Positions 41,121 through 50,126 of a stretch of 64,000 nt of DNA are shown in pieces; within the stretch, counting starts at the first letter, position 1; every line of letters starts with the position of its first letter. Position numbers and translations under genes: made by a program. The notes under the pieces are model-generated. The model searched no databases. It was not told the DNA's origin and saw only the letters and a program-made list of their open reading frames with translations. Source of the DNA: an uncultured Elusimicrobiales bacterium (GTDB lineage Bacteria > Elusimicrobiota > Elusimicrobia > Elusimicrobiales > Elusimicrobiaceae). The stretch lies in the NCBI GenBank assembly GCA_934662565.1, contig CAKUKI010000001.1, positions 339,470 through 403,469 on the forward strand. Direction: 5' to 3'.

Positions 41121-42977
41121 TTATTGCGCATCCCCTTGCGGTACAGATACTTGTATTTGCTGTAAGCGTTGTTGGGCGCGCTCTTGGATTTGCTTGGATT
41201 CTGCCTCGTAAGACTTTTGGTCTTTGGCATTTACCGAGGCTTGCGCCAATTCTTTGGCCATATCGTCCAAAATAGTGCGGGCCTGTTTTTCATAGGATTT
41301 TTTGGCTTCCGCCGGCCACTGGCGCATTTCTTCGCTGGTCATCATCCGGTTAATGACGGTTTCATTTTGCTTTTTAACGGCCTGTTCCATTTGCTCCGCC
41401 TGTTTCTTTTTGATTTCCGGATTATTTTTAGCCTTTTCCAACAGTTGCTGGACGGCCTTGTTGCGCTTTTCCACGGCAGCTTGGTTTTTTTCGTTCACCG
41501 TCAGGCGGCCTTCGTCGCTGGAGAGGTTTTCCAACACTTCGCGTTCGTATTCTTCGTCAATAGCGGCAAACTGTTGGGCCACATCCTCGCCGTAGGCATC
41601 CGCCACGGATTTTTGGTCTTTTTGGCGCTGGGCGGCAAACTGGTCTTTGTATTTTTGTTTTACTTCTTCCGAAACCACCACCCGTTCATCACGCACTTTG
41701 CCCGCCTCCACATCTTCTTTTTGCTTGGCAAGTTGTTCGTGCGCGGTTTGGTTATTAATTTCGTTCAAAGTGCGGCCAACATTGGGGTCAGACGGATTGT
41801 TCTGAAAAACGGCCTCTTTTACCTTATCGTCGCTTTCCTGTTTTAATTTTAAGTATTTTTCCTGATACTCCGCCGCCGGCAGGCCCTCTTTCATAAGTGC
41901 CATTTTTTTAGCGGTAAAATCGTCCAGCACCGTCCGTGCGGCCGCTTCCGTCTTGGGGTTGAATTTGTCACGCAGGCGGGCTAAATAGGCTTCGTTTTCC
42001 CGCCGTTGGTCAGCTTCCATTTTATTAAATGTTTCATCATGGGCCAACTGCCCCAACTGGCGTTGGTATTTACGGTTAATTTTGCGGATTTCATCCCCTT
42101 TTTGCTGGCGGGTTAAATCCTTGCGGTTGGCGGCGGTGGCGGCTTCTTTGCGGAAGTTATCCATAATTTTGCCCGCTTTGCGCCCCGCCGAGGCCCCAAA
42201 GTTGCTGGTCATCCCATTTACTACCGAGGATTTTTGCGATTCAATTTGTGATAATACCCCCCCAAACGGTCCGCCCTGTTGGGCCACCGCTTCCGGCCCG
42301 CCGCCGCGGGTGTATTTTTCCACCATGGTTGCCCGTTTGGATTTGGGCGCCATGGCACGGGCCACCGCGCGGTCTATGGCGCTGGAAATACCGTCCATTT
42401 GGCGGCGCAGAGCCTCTTGTTTGCGGCGGTCTTTTTTACTGCCCATATATGATAAAATGGCATCATTGGCGGCCTCGTAGGCGGTGGCGTTGGTCTCCCC
42501 GTTAAATACGGGGCGTTGGGCGCGGCTTTCGGGCGCATAGCTTGCCCCGCCTTTACCGGCCGAGGAGGCGGAATCAGAACCGCCCGCCAAATGCGTCTTT
42601 TGCGCGGGAGCACCCGTATGGCCGGAACGCGCGGAATAAGCCGTGGGATATTTGCCTGTTTCATAACGCGGGGCATTTTGAAGGCTACTGCGTCCGGCGG
42701 GGTATTTTACCCGCGGTGTGGGGCGCAGTAAAGGCGCGTTGCGCGGCTCTGCGGGCACTGCTTGCGCCTGACGCGCACGCGGGGCCAACCCTAAAAATTC
42801 CTGTTCTTTTAATTCTTCTATTGTACCGCTGCGGCCCGCTTCCGGCCCGATAGATTCCGGTTCCCGTGCGGAAAATGCTTGCGGAGTAGTGCCGGACTGG
42901 TTCAAAAACACAAAAGCCAGTGCCAGCAAAATAACAATAAACAAACCAAAAGAAAAGACATTTTTTGTGTCGCGCAT
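41121..42977 (-). CDS. Membrane-anchored helical-repeat protein, unknown function
   Basis: The 618-residue protein has one membrane helix (about 8-26), a low-complexity stretch rich in Pro, Arg and Ser (about 30-160) and then about 450 residues of charged helices. Several units of about 45-80 residues recur, for example ARTVLDDFTAKKMALMK and later ARTILDDMAKELAQ. The lipoprotein just upstream has the same kind of unit. I know no family. It starts 10 nt after that gene, so the two are co-expressed and probably act together at the envelope. Confidence 0.75.
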   Translation of the reverse strand: MRDTKNVFSFGLFIVILLALAFVFLNQSGTTPQAFSAREPESIGPEAGRSGTIEELKEQEFLGLAPRARQAQAVPAEPRNAPLLRPTPRVKYPAGRSSLQNAPRYETGKYPTAYSARSGHTGAPAQKTHLAGGSDSASSAGKGGASYAPESRAQRPVFNGETNATAYEAANDAILSYMGSKKDRRKQEALRRQMDGISSAIDRAVARAMAPKSKRATMVEKYTRGGGPEAVAQQGGPFGGVLSQIESQKSSVVNGMTSNFGASAGRKAGKIMDNFRKEAATAANRKDLTRQQKGDEIRKINRKYQRQLGQLAHDETFNKMEADQRRENEAYLARLRDKFNPKTEAAARTVLDDFTAKKMALMKEGLPAAEYQEKYLKLKQESDDKVKEAVFQNNPSDPNVGRTLNEINNQTAHEQLAKQKEDVEAGKVRDERVVVSEEVKQKYKDQFAAQRQKDQKSVADAYGEDVAQQFAAIDEEYEREVLENLSSDEGRLTVNEKNQAAVEKRNKAVQQLLEKAKNNPEIKKKQAEQMEQAVKKQNETVINRMMTSEEMRQWPAEAKKSYEKQARTILDDMAKELAQASVNAKDQKSYEAESKQIQERAQQRLQQIQVSVPQGDAQ

Positions 42978-42987
42978 AATTCCTCCG

Positions 42988-44031
42988 TTAAGATGCCTTC
43001 GCCGGACGGTGCGGCTTTTTCAAACGCGCATTAAAGTTATTTTGCATAACCGCTAATTTTTGACGGTAAATAGCATTTAAGCGGGCCAGTTCCTCTTTTT
43101 TATAACTTAAACGCGTGTCGGCCGCACCCACAGCGGCGGCGTTCTTCAAAATTTGGTTAAAAAACGGCCGGATTTCCAACACGGCCTCTTTGCCGTACAA
43201 ATATTCAAAGCGGGCTTCCACTTCCTGATACGCCGCAATCATTTCGGCGCGCATAGCCTGCAATTCGTCTTCGCTCATAGCGCCTTTTGGGTCCCCATAT
43301 TTGGCTACCAGTTGGCGCAAAGCCACGTCCGCTTCCACAGACACCGCCCCCACCTGCTTTTCCAATTCCTCTCCGGTTTTGGCAGTGGAAAGAGCGGCTA
43401 AATAATCTTCCAGCGCTTTATTAAGCACCGGTGCGGCCTTTTCGGCACAGGGCGCGCCGTACAGGTTTTTTATTTCCGCTTGCATGGCCTTATTTTTTGC
43501 GCTCATTTCCGCACGCGCCTTGGCTAATTGTTTTTTGGAAGGAGGGAACCACCCCCGCAACGATTCTTTTTGCAAAAACGCATTTAATTTTTGCTGATAG
43601 TTGCCGTCTAACTCTTTGAGTTTTTCCGCCAGCTGGGCCGGAGAAGAAGCCGTTTTGGCCGCCTGTGTGGCCGCTAAGTGATACTCCATAATCAGCGCGC
43701 CGGCCCGCGCGGCGGCTTCGTCGCCATAGGCTTGGCGCACGCGGCGCTCCAAATTAGTTTTTACGGCTTGCATTTGGGCCGGCAAATCGGGTATGGTTTC
43801 CGGCGCCATTTCCACATTCAAATTGGCCGTATTTACCGGATTTTTAATATCCAGCGGCTTACGGCGTTCTTGGGCGCGCAGGCTGTTTTGCTTAGCCTTT
43901 TGCATATAATGGGCCACATTGGCCTGCCGCGTAGGACGCACGGAAACGGCTTTTTCATCAGCGGGGGATTTGCCGCCGCAAGCCATTAAAAATAAAAGAA
44001 AAACAGGGAAAACAACAGTTATTTTTATCAT
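42988..44031 (-). CDS. Lipoprotein made of three helical repeats
   Basis: A lipoprotein signal (FLLFLMAC, Cys18) sets the start at 44031; the mature protein is about 330 residues. Three helical repeats are visible, each with a YG-A core: RQAYGDEAAARAG, KNLYGAPCAEKAAP and EYLYGKEAVLEIRP. Each is followed by a second helix ending like NYQQKLNAF, VALRQLVAKY or IYRQKLAVM. The 41121 protein carries similar units. The array probably makes a helical rod or scaffold in the periplasm. Function unknown. Confidence 0.75.
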   Translation of the reverse strand: MIKITVVFPVFLLFLMACGGKSPADEKAVSVRPTRQANVAHYMQKAKQNSLRAQERRKPLDIKNPVNTANLNVEMAPETIPDLPAQMQAVKTNLERRVRQAYGDEAAARAGALIMEYHLAATQAAKTASSPAQLAEKLKELDGNYQQKLNAFLQKESLRGWFPPSKKQLAKARAEMSAKNKAMQAEIKNLYGAPCAEKAAPVLNKALEDYLAALSTAKTGEELEKQVGAVSVEADVALRQLVAKYGDPKGAMSEDELQAMRAEMIAAYQEVEARFEYLYGKEAVLEIRPFFNQILKNAAAVGAADTRLSYKKEELARLNAIYRQKLAVMQNNFNARLKKPHRPAKAS

Positions 44032-44080
44032 ACTTTCATTATGCAAAAATTACGGCGTGTTTGCCAAACGCACGCGTAAA

Positions 44081-44117
44081 GAAAAACCCCGAGGTGTTTT
44101 TTATAGGGCCTCGGGGT
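44081..44117 (-). terminator. Terminator after aspS
   Basis: ACCCCGAGG (44086-44094) pairs with CCTCGGGGT (44109-44117). A T tract follows on the minus strand. Confidence 0.85.
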
Positions 44118-44122
44118 GTAAA

Positions 44123-45865
44123 CTATTTGACAATAGACAATGCCAATTCTTTTAGCTGGGCCGCATCCACCACATTGGGGGAGTCGGTCAGCGGGCAAAC
44201 CGCTTGCGCCGTTTTGGGGAACGCAATTACTTCGCGGATGGAATCTTCCCCAGCCAAGAGGGCGGTGATGCGGTCCAACCCCAAACCAATGCCGCCGTGT
44301 GGAGGCGCACCCGCTTCCAGCGCGTTTAAGAGCATACCAAAACGGCGGGCGGATTCTTCTTTGGAGTATTTCATCAAAGCCAAAATGCGTTCCTGCACGT
44401 CACGGCGGCAGTTGCGCACGGAGCCGGAGGCTAATTCGTTGCCGTTCAGCACCAAGTCAAACTGATAGGAGCGCACGGAACCGGGGTCTGTTTCCAGCTT
44501 GTCCAAATCGTCCTCGTGGGCGGCAGTAAAGGGGTTGTGGGCGGCATCCCAGCGGCCTTCTTCCGGCAAGTATTCCAAAAGCGGGAAGTCCGTAATCCAC
44601 ACAAAAGCCCATTTGCATTTGGGTGTTAAGTTTTTTACTAATTCTTTGCGTAAAGCACCCATAAACGGGCAAACCGCGTCGTGCTTATCACTGCCGAGCA
44701 AAATTAAATCGCCTTCACCAGCGCCGCTGGCTTCTTTTAAGGAGTCCAATTCTTGCGCGGTAAAGAATTTGGCGGTCGGGCTTTCCAGCTTGCCGTCTTT
44801 TACTTTGAGCCACACCAGGCCTTTGGCCCCGTTCTTTTTGGCAAGCTCGGTCAGCTTATCAATATGCCCGCGGGAGAGCGTGGCCCCGCCGGCCGCCACC
44901 AAAGAGCGCACTTCGCCGCCGTGGGCAAGAACGTCTGCAAATACTTTGAAAGTGGTATTTTTGAAAACGCCGGACACATTTTTCATTTGCAAATCATAGC
45001 GCAAGTCCGGCTTGTCGGAGCCGTATTTATCCATGGCTTCATTGTACGGCAGTTTGGCAAACGGAATGGTTAATTCTTCGCCCGCGGTGGTGAACAATTC
45101 TTTCATCAACCCTTCTACAATGGTGTGGATGTCGTCAATCGTCACGAAAGACATTTCCATATCAATTTGTGTATGTTCGGGCTGGCGGTCGGCGCGGAGG
45201 TCTTCGTCGCGGAAGCACCGGGCCAACTGGAAGTAGCGGTCAATGCCGCTGGCCATTAAGGTTTGTTTGAACATTTGGGGGCTTTGCGGCAGGGCGTAAA
45301 ATTCCCCATGGTGTACACGGGAGGGCACCAAATAATCGCGTGCGCCCTCGGGCGTGGAGCGGGTTAAAATAGGGGTTTCCACTTCCAAGAATCCGTTTTT
45401 ATCCAAATACCGGCGCGCGGCTTGGGCCAAGCGGTGGCGCAAATACAGGTTGGCAAACATTTTGGGGTTGCGCAAATCCAAATAGCGGTATTTCAAGCGG
45501 ATTTCTTCCGCCACGGAGCGGGAGTTTTCCACATCAAACGGCAGTTGGATAGAGGTGTTTAAGAGAACCAAATTATCCGTTAACAGTTCCACTTCGCCGG
45601 TTTTTAAGTTTTTATTTACGGCGCCTTCAATGCGCGGTTTTACCGTGCCGGAAACCTGCACCACATATTCGTTGCGCAAGGTGCTAGCCAGCGCAAAAAA
45701 CGGGCTGGACGGCTCCACCACCACTTGCATAAGCCCCGTGCGGTCCCGCAAGTCAATAAATAACACGCCGCCGTGGTTGCGGTAGCTGTTCACCCAGCCG
45801 CATAAAGTTTGGTGCGTGCCAATGTGCGAGGCGTTCAAATCCCCGCAGTAGTTAGTTCTCTTCAT
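44123..45865 (-). CDS. aspS: Aspartyl-tRNA synthetase
   Basis: The 580-residue class II enzyme charges tRNA-Asp. It has an N-terminal OB-fold for the anticodon (LCGWVNSYRNHGGVLFIDLRD), catalytic motif 2 around RYFQLARCFRDEDLRADRQPEHTQ, the bacterial insertion domain, and motif 3 at GGIGLGLDRI. Length and insertion fit the bacterial type. The start overlaps hisS in an ATGA junction. AsnRS is encoded at 50127, so direct asparaginylation is possible here. Confidence 0.97.
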   Translation of the reverse strand: MKRTNYCGDLNASHIGTHQTLCGWVNSYRNHGGVLFIDLRDRTGLMQVVVEPSSPFFALASTLRNEYVVQVSGTVKPRIEGAVNKNLKTGEVELLTDNLVLLNTSIQLPFDVENSRSVAEEIRLKYRYLDLRNPKMFANLYLRHRLAQAARRYLDKNGFLEVETPILTRSTPEGARDYLVPSRVHHGEFYALPQSPQMFKQTLMASGIDRYFQLARCFRDEDLRADRQPEHTQIDMEMSFVTIDDIHTIVEGLMKELFTTAGEELTIPFAKLPYNEAMDKYGSDKPDLRYDLQMKNVSGVFKNTTFKVFADVLAHGGEVRSLVAAGGATLSRGHIDKLTELAKKNGAKGLVWLKVKDGKLESPTAKFFTAQELDSLKEASGAGEGDLILLGSDKHDAVCPFMGALRKELVKNLTPKCKWAFVWITDFPLLEYLPEEGRWDAAHNPFTAAHEDDLDKLETDPGSVRSYQFDLVLNGNELASGSVRNCRRDVQERILALMKYSKEESARRFGMLLNALEAGAPPHGGIGLGLDRITALLAGEDSIREVIAFPKTAQAVCPLTDSPNVVDAAQLKELALSIVK

Positions 45866-47091
45866 AATGCTTTTTTTACCTCATCAGTTAAAACGTCAAA
45901 TGAAATTTTTTGTTGCTCTCCGGTGGAGAGATTTTTGAAAGTGGCTTGTTTTTGGGCCAGTTCGTCCGTACCCAAAATAATGGCATAAGACGCATGGCAA
46001 CGGTCCGATTGCTTCATTTGGCCTTTTACATTTTTATCAAAAAGGCCGCCTTCGGTGCGGATGCCCGCCGCGCGCAAAGACTGCATAATGTTGAATGCGG
46101 TTTCGTGGCAGGATTTATCCATAGAAACCACATACACGCTTTTGACGGGCGCTACCGGGGTTTCCCCGCGGGCGGCAATTACACGTTCCGCCCCCATGGC
46201 CCAACCAATAGCCGGTGTGGCCGGGCCGCCCATATTTTTAACCAGCGTATCATAACGCCCGCCCGCCGCAATGGCGTTTTGGGAAACATCCCCGGCTTGA
46301 AATTCAAACACGGTGCGGGAATAATAGTCCAGCCCGCGCACAAGCATAGGGTCTACAACAAAATCTATCTTGCCTTTAAGTAGTGCCTGTACTTCGTCAA
46401 AGTGGGCTTGGCACTCCGGGCAGAGCTGCATGGTGGGCACGCGGCCGGCAAAACGGGCGCCGTCTATTTTGCAATCCAACACGCGCAAAGGGTTTTTTTC
46501 CAAGCGGGTTTGGCAGTTTTCACACAGGGTGTCTTTTTCTTTAGATAAAAAGTCAATCAAGGCTTGGCGGTAGAGCGGGCGGCATTTATCGCACCCTAAA
46601 CTGTTGATTTTAACGCAGTAATTTTTAGCACCGAATTTGGATACAATATCCTTGAGCATCAAAATTACTTCGGCATCCGCCGCGGGGGCAGAATTGCCGA
46701 TATATTCCGCGCCGATTTGTTCAAATTCGCGGTAGCGGCCGGCTTGCGGGCGTTCCGCACGGAACATATTGCCCACATAATAAAATTTTTGCACCGGCGC
46801 ATTTTGAGTAAAATTATTTTCCAAATACGCACGCACCACGCCGGGGGTGCCTTCCGGACGGATGGCCAACTGGCGGTGGCCGGCATCTTCAAAGGCGTAC
46901 ATTTCTTTTTGCACAATGTCCGTCGTTTCGCCGGTGGATTTGACAAACAACTCCTTCAATTCCACAGTGGGCAGGCGCAATTCGCCAAACCCATAAAGGG
47001 AAAACACGCCGCGGGCGCAGTTTTCAAGTTCAGTAAAATTTTTAGATTGGGGTTCAAATATATCGCGGAAGCCCCGTACAAGTTTAGCCAT
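45862..47091 (-). CDS. hisS: Histidyl-tRNA synthetase
   Basis: The 409-residue class II enzyme charges tRNA-His. RPEGTPGVVRAY and FYYVGNMFRAERPQ are motif 2, and GLDYYSRTVFEF and GGRYDTLV are His-specific signatures. A zinc-like Cys cluster (CDKC, CENC and CPEC pairs) lies in the insertion at about 170-230. The gene begins the hisS-aspS pair common in bacteria. A TGCTAAAAT box ends 6 nt before its ATG with no ribosome site. Confidence 0.97.
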   Translation of the reverse strand: MAKLVRGFRDIFEPQSKNFTELENCARGVFSLYGFGELRLPTVELKELFVKSTGETTDIVQKEMYAFEDAGHRQLAIRPEGTPGVVRAYLENNFTQNAPVQKFYYVGNMFRAERPQAGRYREFEQIGAEYIGNSAPAADAEVILMLKDIVSKFGAKNYCVKINSLGCDKCRPLYRQALIDFLSKEKDTLCENCQTRLEKNPLRVLDCKIDGARFAGRVPTMQLCPECQAHFDEVQALLKGKIDFVVDPMLVRGLDYYSRTVFEFQAGDVSQNAIAAGGRYDTLVKNMGGPATPAIGWAMGAERVIAARGETPVAPVKSVYVVSMDKSCHETAFNIMQSLRAAGIRTEGGLFDKNVKGQMKQSDRCHASYAIILGTDELAQKQATFKNLSTGEQQKISFDVLTDEVKKAL

Positions 47092-47106
47092 ATATTAATT
47101 TTAGCA
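47092..47106 (-). promoter_or_regulatory. Extended -10 promoter of hisS, probably leaderless
   Basis: TGCTAAAAT on minus (hexamer 47103-47098), 6 nt before the start codon at 47091. Confidence 0.65.
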
Positions 47107-47139
47107 TTTTAGCGGGAAATAAGAATAGCCATACTGCCA

Positions 47140-47165
47140 AAAAGCTCCGGAAAACCGGAGCTTTT
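47140..47165 (-). terminator. Terminator after the metzincin gene
   Basis: AAAGCTCCGG (47141-47150) pairs with CCGGAGCTTT (47155-47164). The minus strand continues with T's. It lies between the metzincin stop and the hisS promoter. Confidence 0.85.
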
Positions 47166-47176
47166 GGAAGATTATT

Positions 47177-49711
47177 TTAATTCTGGCACTCTTTTGTTAG
47201 GGCCAGATTGGCCTTTAGCTGTTCGTAATGGCGTTTGAGCAAAGTTTCATGCTTGGAAAGCGAACGGTTGTTTTTTTCCTTTTGCGCCATACGGGCCAGT
47301 GCCGCTTTGTTTTTCTTTTCAAAGGCTTGCACATCTGCGGGCATCACACGCTGGAACACGCGGCATTTTTCGGCCTTGGCACGCGCTTGAGCCTTGGCGG
47401 CTTTATCCGCTTCCAAAGACTTCTTAAACGCTTCCGCGGAGGCTTCCTCCGAGGCACGGTAACGGCGGATATCGGCAAATGTTAAACCTAATTTTTGCAT
47501 ATCGGCCTTAGCCTGTACTACATCATTAGGCATACTGAAAAAATAATAGTCCGAATAGCGGCTCAAGCTGGCATCATCCGTTTTGTGAAAACGCTTAAAA
47601 AAGCGGTACGCACACAACGAATGTTTATGCACGGTGCGGCCCACGGAATCGGTATAAAAAGTACCGTCTGCCATTTTTTGACGGCACACCACACAGGTTG
47701 CCTTAGGCGCGGCTGGCACGGCCTTTTTGACGGAAACAGGTTTTGCTTTGGGCGCGCCAGAGGATACCGCTTTATCAACAACAGGCTTTGCCTTAGGCAC
47801 GGAAGATTCCGCCGGTTTTGAAGTTGCTGCCGCCGGACCTTTTTTAACTACCGGCTTTTTGGGTGCGCTTACTACCGGTGCGGACTTCCCATTTTTAGGC
47901 GTTGCCATGGGGCGCGTTTGCGCAACGGTTGGCGTGCTATGGCGCGGAGAAACTGCATTTTCCCGTTTAGAGAAATCCAGCGCTACAGAAGGCGTTTTTT
48001 TGCCGGAAGCCACGCTCTGCGCTAACTGCGCTAATAAAGGGTTATCCCCTTGCGTTTGCGTAAGGTCTGCCCAAGTGGGAACGGTACGCCGCGTACCTTT
48101 GTGGCGGTAATGCTTATCCAATTTGGAATAATAGGCAGAAGATTGCGCCGCGCAACTACTATGCACATGATACGGGCGAACCTTACCGTCTATCTTTACA
48201 TCACGGCTTAAAAAACCGTTTTCCTTACCAACGGGTTTTCCGCAAACCAAACATGGGTAGGTGACCGATGAAAAATCATCATCATACGGTTTGGCCGTCA
48301 GTAATCCTTTGGCGTCCAGCACAGGGGAGTCCGGCGTATATTGCCCCCTGTATTGGCTTAAATCTTGTTCCAGTTGATTGAGCTGTTGGGCCGAAATTTT
48401 GCCGGCACGGCTGGCCGCCTCCGCGGGCTCAATTTGCTGTTCTATAATAGCCGTAATTTTAGCCACTTTTTGTTCCAAATACTGGCTCTCGGCCGATAGC
48501 GCAAGCCCCGCCTTATCCAACCCGCCACGCATTTGTTGGCGTTTAGTATACAAAGATTCGGAATGTTCCTCGGCCATTTTGCGTACTTTTTCCAAATATG
48601 CACGCCAATTCTGCCCCAGCTGAACCACGCGGTATTGCTCTTTAGCCGCTTGTTTCCAACTTCTCAAGTATTCTTGTATTTTAGCTAAATCGGCCGAATC
48701 TTTAACGGGAATCCCTTGTAAATACAAATAGGGTTTTCCGCACAGGCTTTTCCAGCCGTTTTGAACGCGCGGAGAGGTTTTCCCCTCCATGCCCCAAATA
48801 AAGTCTATGGCGTTAATAAATCCTTCCAAATCGTCGCAAGTGAAGGTTTCCGACTCCGCCATTACAGACGGTAATCCACCAAACACCACCGAACTCGGTT
48901 CGGTGCGGAGCAAGGAATGAACTTTGTGCATATTTTTCTGGTCCGAGTATTGGTCGGCTAATCCAAAGAAATGGGCAATTTCGTGACGGGCAACCCGTTC
49001 CATGGTATAGTCCATGACCGAGCCCCACATAAACGGTTCCCCCTTTTTATGGGCTTCTTCCTTGGCCAGTTGATACGCGGAATAGTCGTCATTTCCGGGT
49101 AAGGCAAGCACCCAAATAGAAGCATCTTTATCAAACAAACCTTTTATCATCCCAGCGGTTCCGCGCGTATGGTTGAATTGCTGGGCAATGGAACCATACT
49201 TAAAATTTCCCAATGATTTAATGCGCAAATCGTATTTGCCTTTCATTTCTTTATTGCAATCTTCCCCGTTGGGGTTTACCACTTGCAGCTCAATGCGGCG
49301 CGGCAAGGCGGCCACAATATCGGCAAACTCCGCTTTACGCGCAAATTCGGGTGCGGGAGCCGGCTGTTTTTTGGCTTTCTTTTTCCTTTTTCCGCTAGCC
49401 GCAGCTTGAACCGGCGGTTGCTCGCCCAACTGCGTACGGATAAAGGATAACAAATCATCAAAAGCTTCTTGCGTAGATTGCACAAAATAATCCCGTACAA
49501 TTTTTTGGCGGACGGGGTCTGGGTTTGTGCCCTCGGCACTGACGCACACGCGGACCTTGGGGTTTTTAGTAGTCAGCACATAATATAAAAAACTTTTCTT
49601 GTAGATATAAGGGTTTCCCCTGTCCGAAACCATTACATCCAACAGGCCCCATGCACCGGCGGTGGAGGCGCAAAATAAACAACCTAAAAATAAAATGAAA
49701 AATTTTTTCAT
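47177..49711 (-). CDS. Secreted metzincin-like protease with two CxVC...HxxC modules
   Basis: A signal peptide (residues 1-20) begins this 844-residue exported protein. HEIAHFFGLAD at 243-253 fits the metzincin zinc motif HExxHxxGxxD, with Asp as third ligand; Met284 in PSVMAES may be the Met-turn. A helical region (about 330-460) follows. Two finger-like modules then appear: Cys487/Cys490 with His517/Cys520, and Cys673/Cys676 with His697/Cys700, separated by a Pro/Lys/Ala-rich linker. The C-terminus is basic and helical. The module also occurs once in the protein at 9237. I infer a secreted protease; substrate unknown. Confidence 0.8.
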   Translation of the reverse strand: MKKFFILFLGCLFCASTAGAWGLLDVMVSDRGNPYIYKKSFLYYVLTTKNPKVRVCVSAEGTNPDPVRQKIVRDYFVQSTQEAFDDLLSFIRTQLGEQPPVQAAASGKRKKKAKKQPAPAPEFARKAEFADIVAALPRRIELQVVNPNGEDCNKEMKGKYDLRIKSLGNFKYGSIAQQFNHTRGTAGMIKGLFDKDASIWVLALPGNDDYSAYQLAKEEAHKKGEPFMWGSVMDYTMERVARHEIAHFFGLADQYSDQKNMHKVHSLLRTEPSSVVFGGLPSVMAESETFTCDDLEGFINAIDFIWGMEGKTSPRVQNGWKSLCGKPYLYLQGIPVKDSADLAKIQEYLRSWKQAAKEQYRVVQLGQNWRAYLEKVRKMAEEHSESLYTKRQQMRGGLDKAGLALSAESQYLEQKVAKITAIIEQQIEPAEAASRAGKISAQQLNQLEQDLSQYRGQYTPDSPVLDAKGLLTAKPYDDDFSSVTYPCLVCGKPVGKENGFLSRDVKIDGKVRPYHVHSSCAAQSSAYYSKLDKHYRHKGTRRTVPTWADLTQTQGDNPLLAQLAQSVASGKKTPSVALDFSKRENAVSPRHSTPTVAQTRPMATPKNGKSAPVVSAPKKPVVKKGPAAATSKPAESSVPKAKPVVDKAVSSGAPKAKPVSVKKAVPAAPKATCVVCRQKMADGTFYTDSVGRTVHKHSLCAYRFFKRFHKTDDASLSRYSDYYFFSMPNDVVQAKADMQKLGLTFADIRRYRASEEASAEAFKKSLEADKAAKAQARAKAEKCRVFQRVMPADVQAFEKKNKAALARMAQKEKNNRSLSKHETLLKRHYEQLKANLALTKECQN

Positions 49712-49921
49712 AATAAGGTTTCCTTATAATACATAATAAACAAAAGGTCTGAACCAAACACGCATACCGTTTTGGGTCAAACATACTTATAGTATAGTAG
49801 TAAAACTTCCGTTTTGCAAGGGGATACAAACTTTTGCCACAAAAAACTTTTCAATTTAATTTTTTATATGCTATAATAAATAAGTCGGAAATATCCCAGA
49901 CCCTTGTTAAAACCGTTTTTT
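49712..49921. other. Divergent intergenic region with promoters
   Basis: On minus, TTCAGA and TATTAT with a 16-nt spacer precede the metzincin gene and its AAGGAAA ribosome site. On plus, the tRNA promoter is at 49849-49877. A short palindrome ATACTTATAGTAT lies near 49788 between them and could be an operator. Confidence 0.5.
49849..49877 (+). promoter_or_regulatory. tRNA-Ala promoter
   Basis: Extended -10 TGCTATAAT (hexamer 49872-49877) with a weak -35 TTTCAA at 49849-49854 and a 17-nt spacer. Confidence 0.7.
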
Positions 49922-49997
49922 GGGCGTGTAGCTCAGCTGGGAGAGCGCCTCGTTCGCAACGAGGAGGTCGTCGGTTCGATCCCGATCACGTCCACCA
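49922..49997 (+). tRNA. tRNA-Ala (CGC anticodon)
   Basis: A full cloverleaf of 76 nt with encoded CCA. The acceptor stem pairs GGGCGTG with CACGTCC and holds the G3-U70 wobble that marks alanine tRNAs. The anticodon stem CCTCG/CGAGG closes the loop TTCGCAA, so the anticodon is CGC, reading GCG. The T-arm has GTCGG TTCGATC CCGAT. Confidence 0.98.
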
Positions 49998-50003
49998 TTT
50001 ATG

Positions 50004-50030
50004 AACCACGCTTAGGCGTGGTTTTTTATT
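50004..50030 (+). terminator. Terminator of the tRNA-Ala gene
   Basis: AACCACGC (50004-50011) pairs with GCGTGGTT (50016-50023), followed by TTTT. Confidence 0.92.
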
Positions 50031-50126
50031 TTGATATTTTACCTATTCAAAAGTGCTTTGGTTTTTACGGTCAAAAAAGCTAAAATATAAAGGTATCGTT
50101 TTTATTATTACAGTAAGAGGAAGGTT

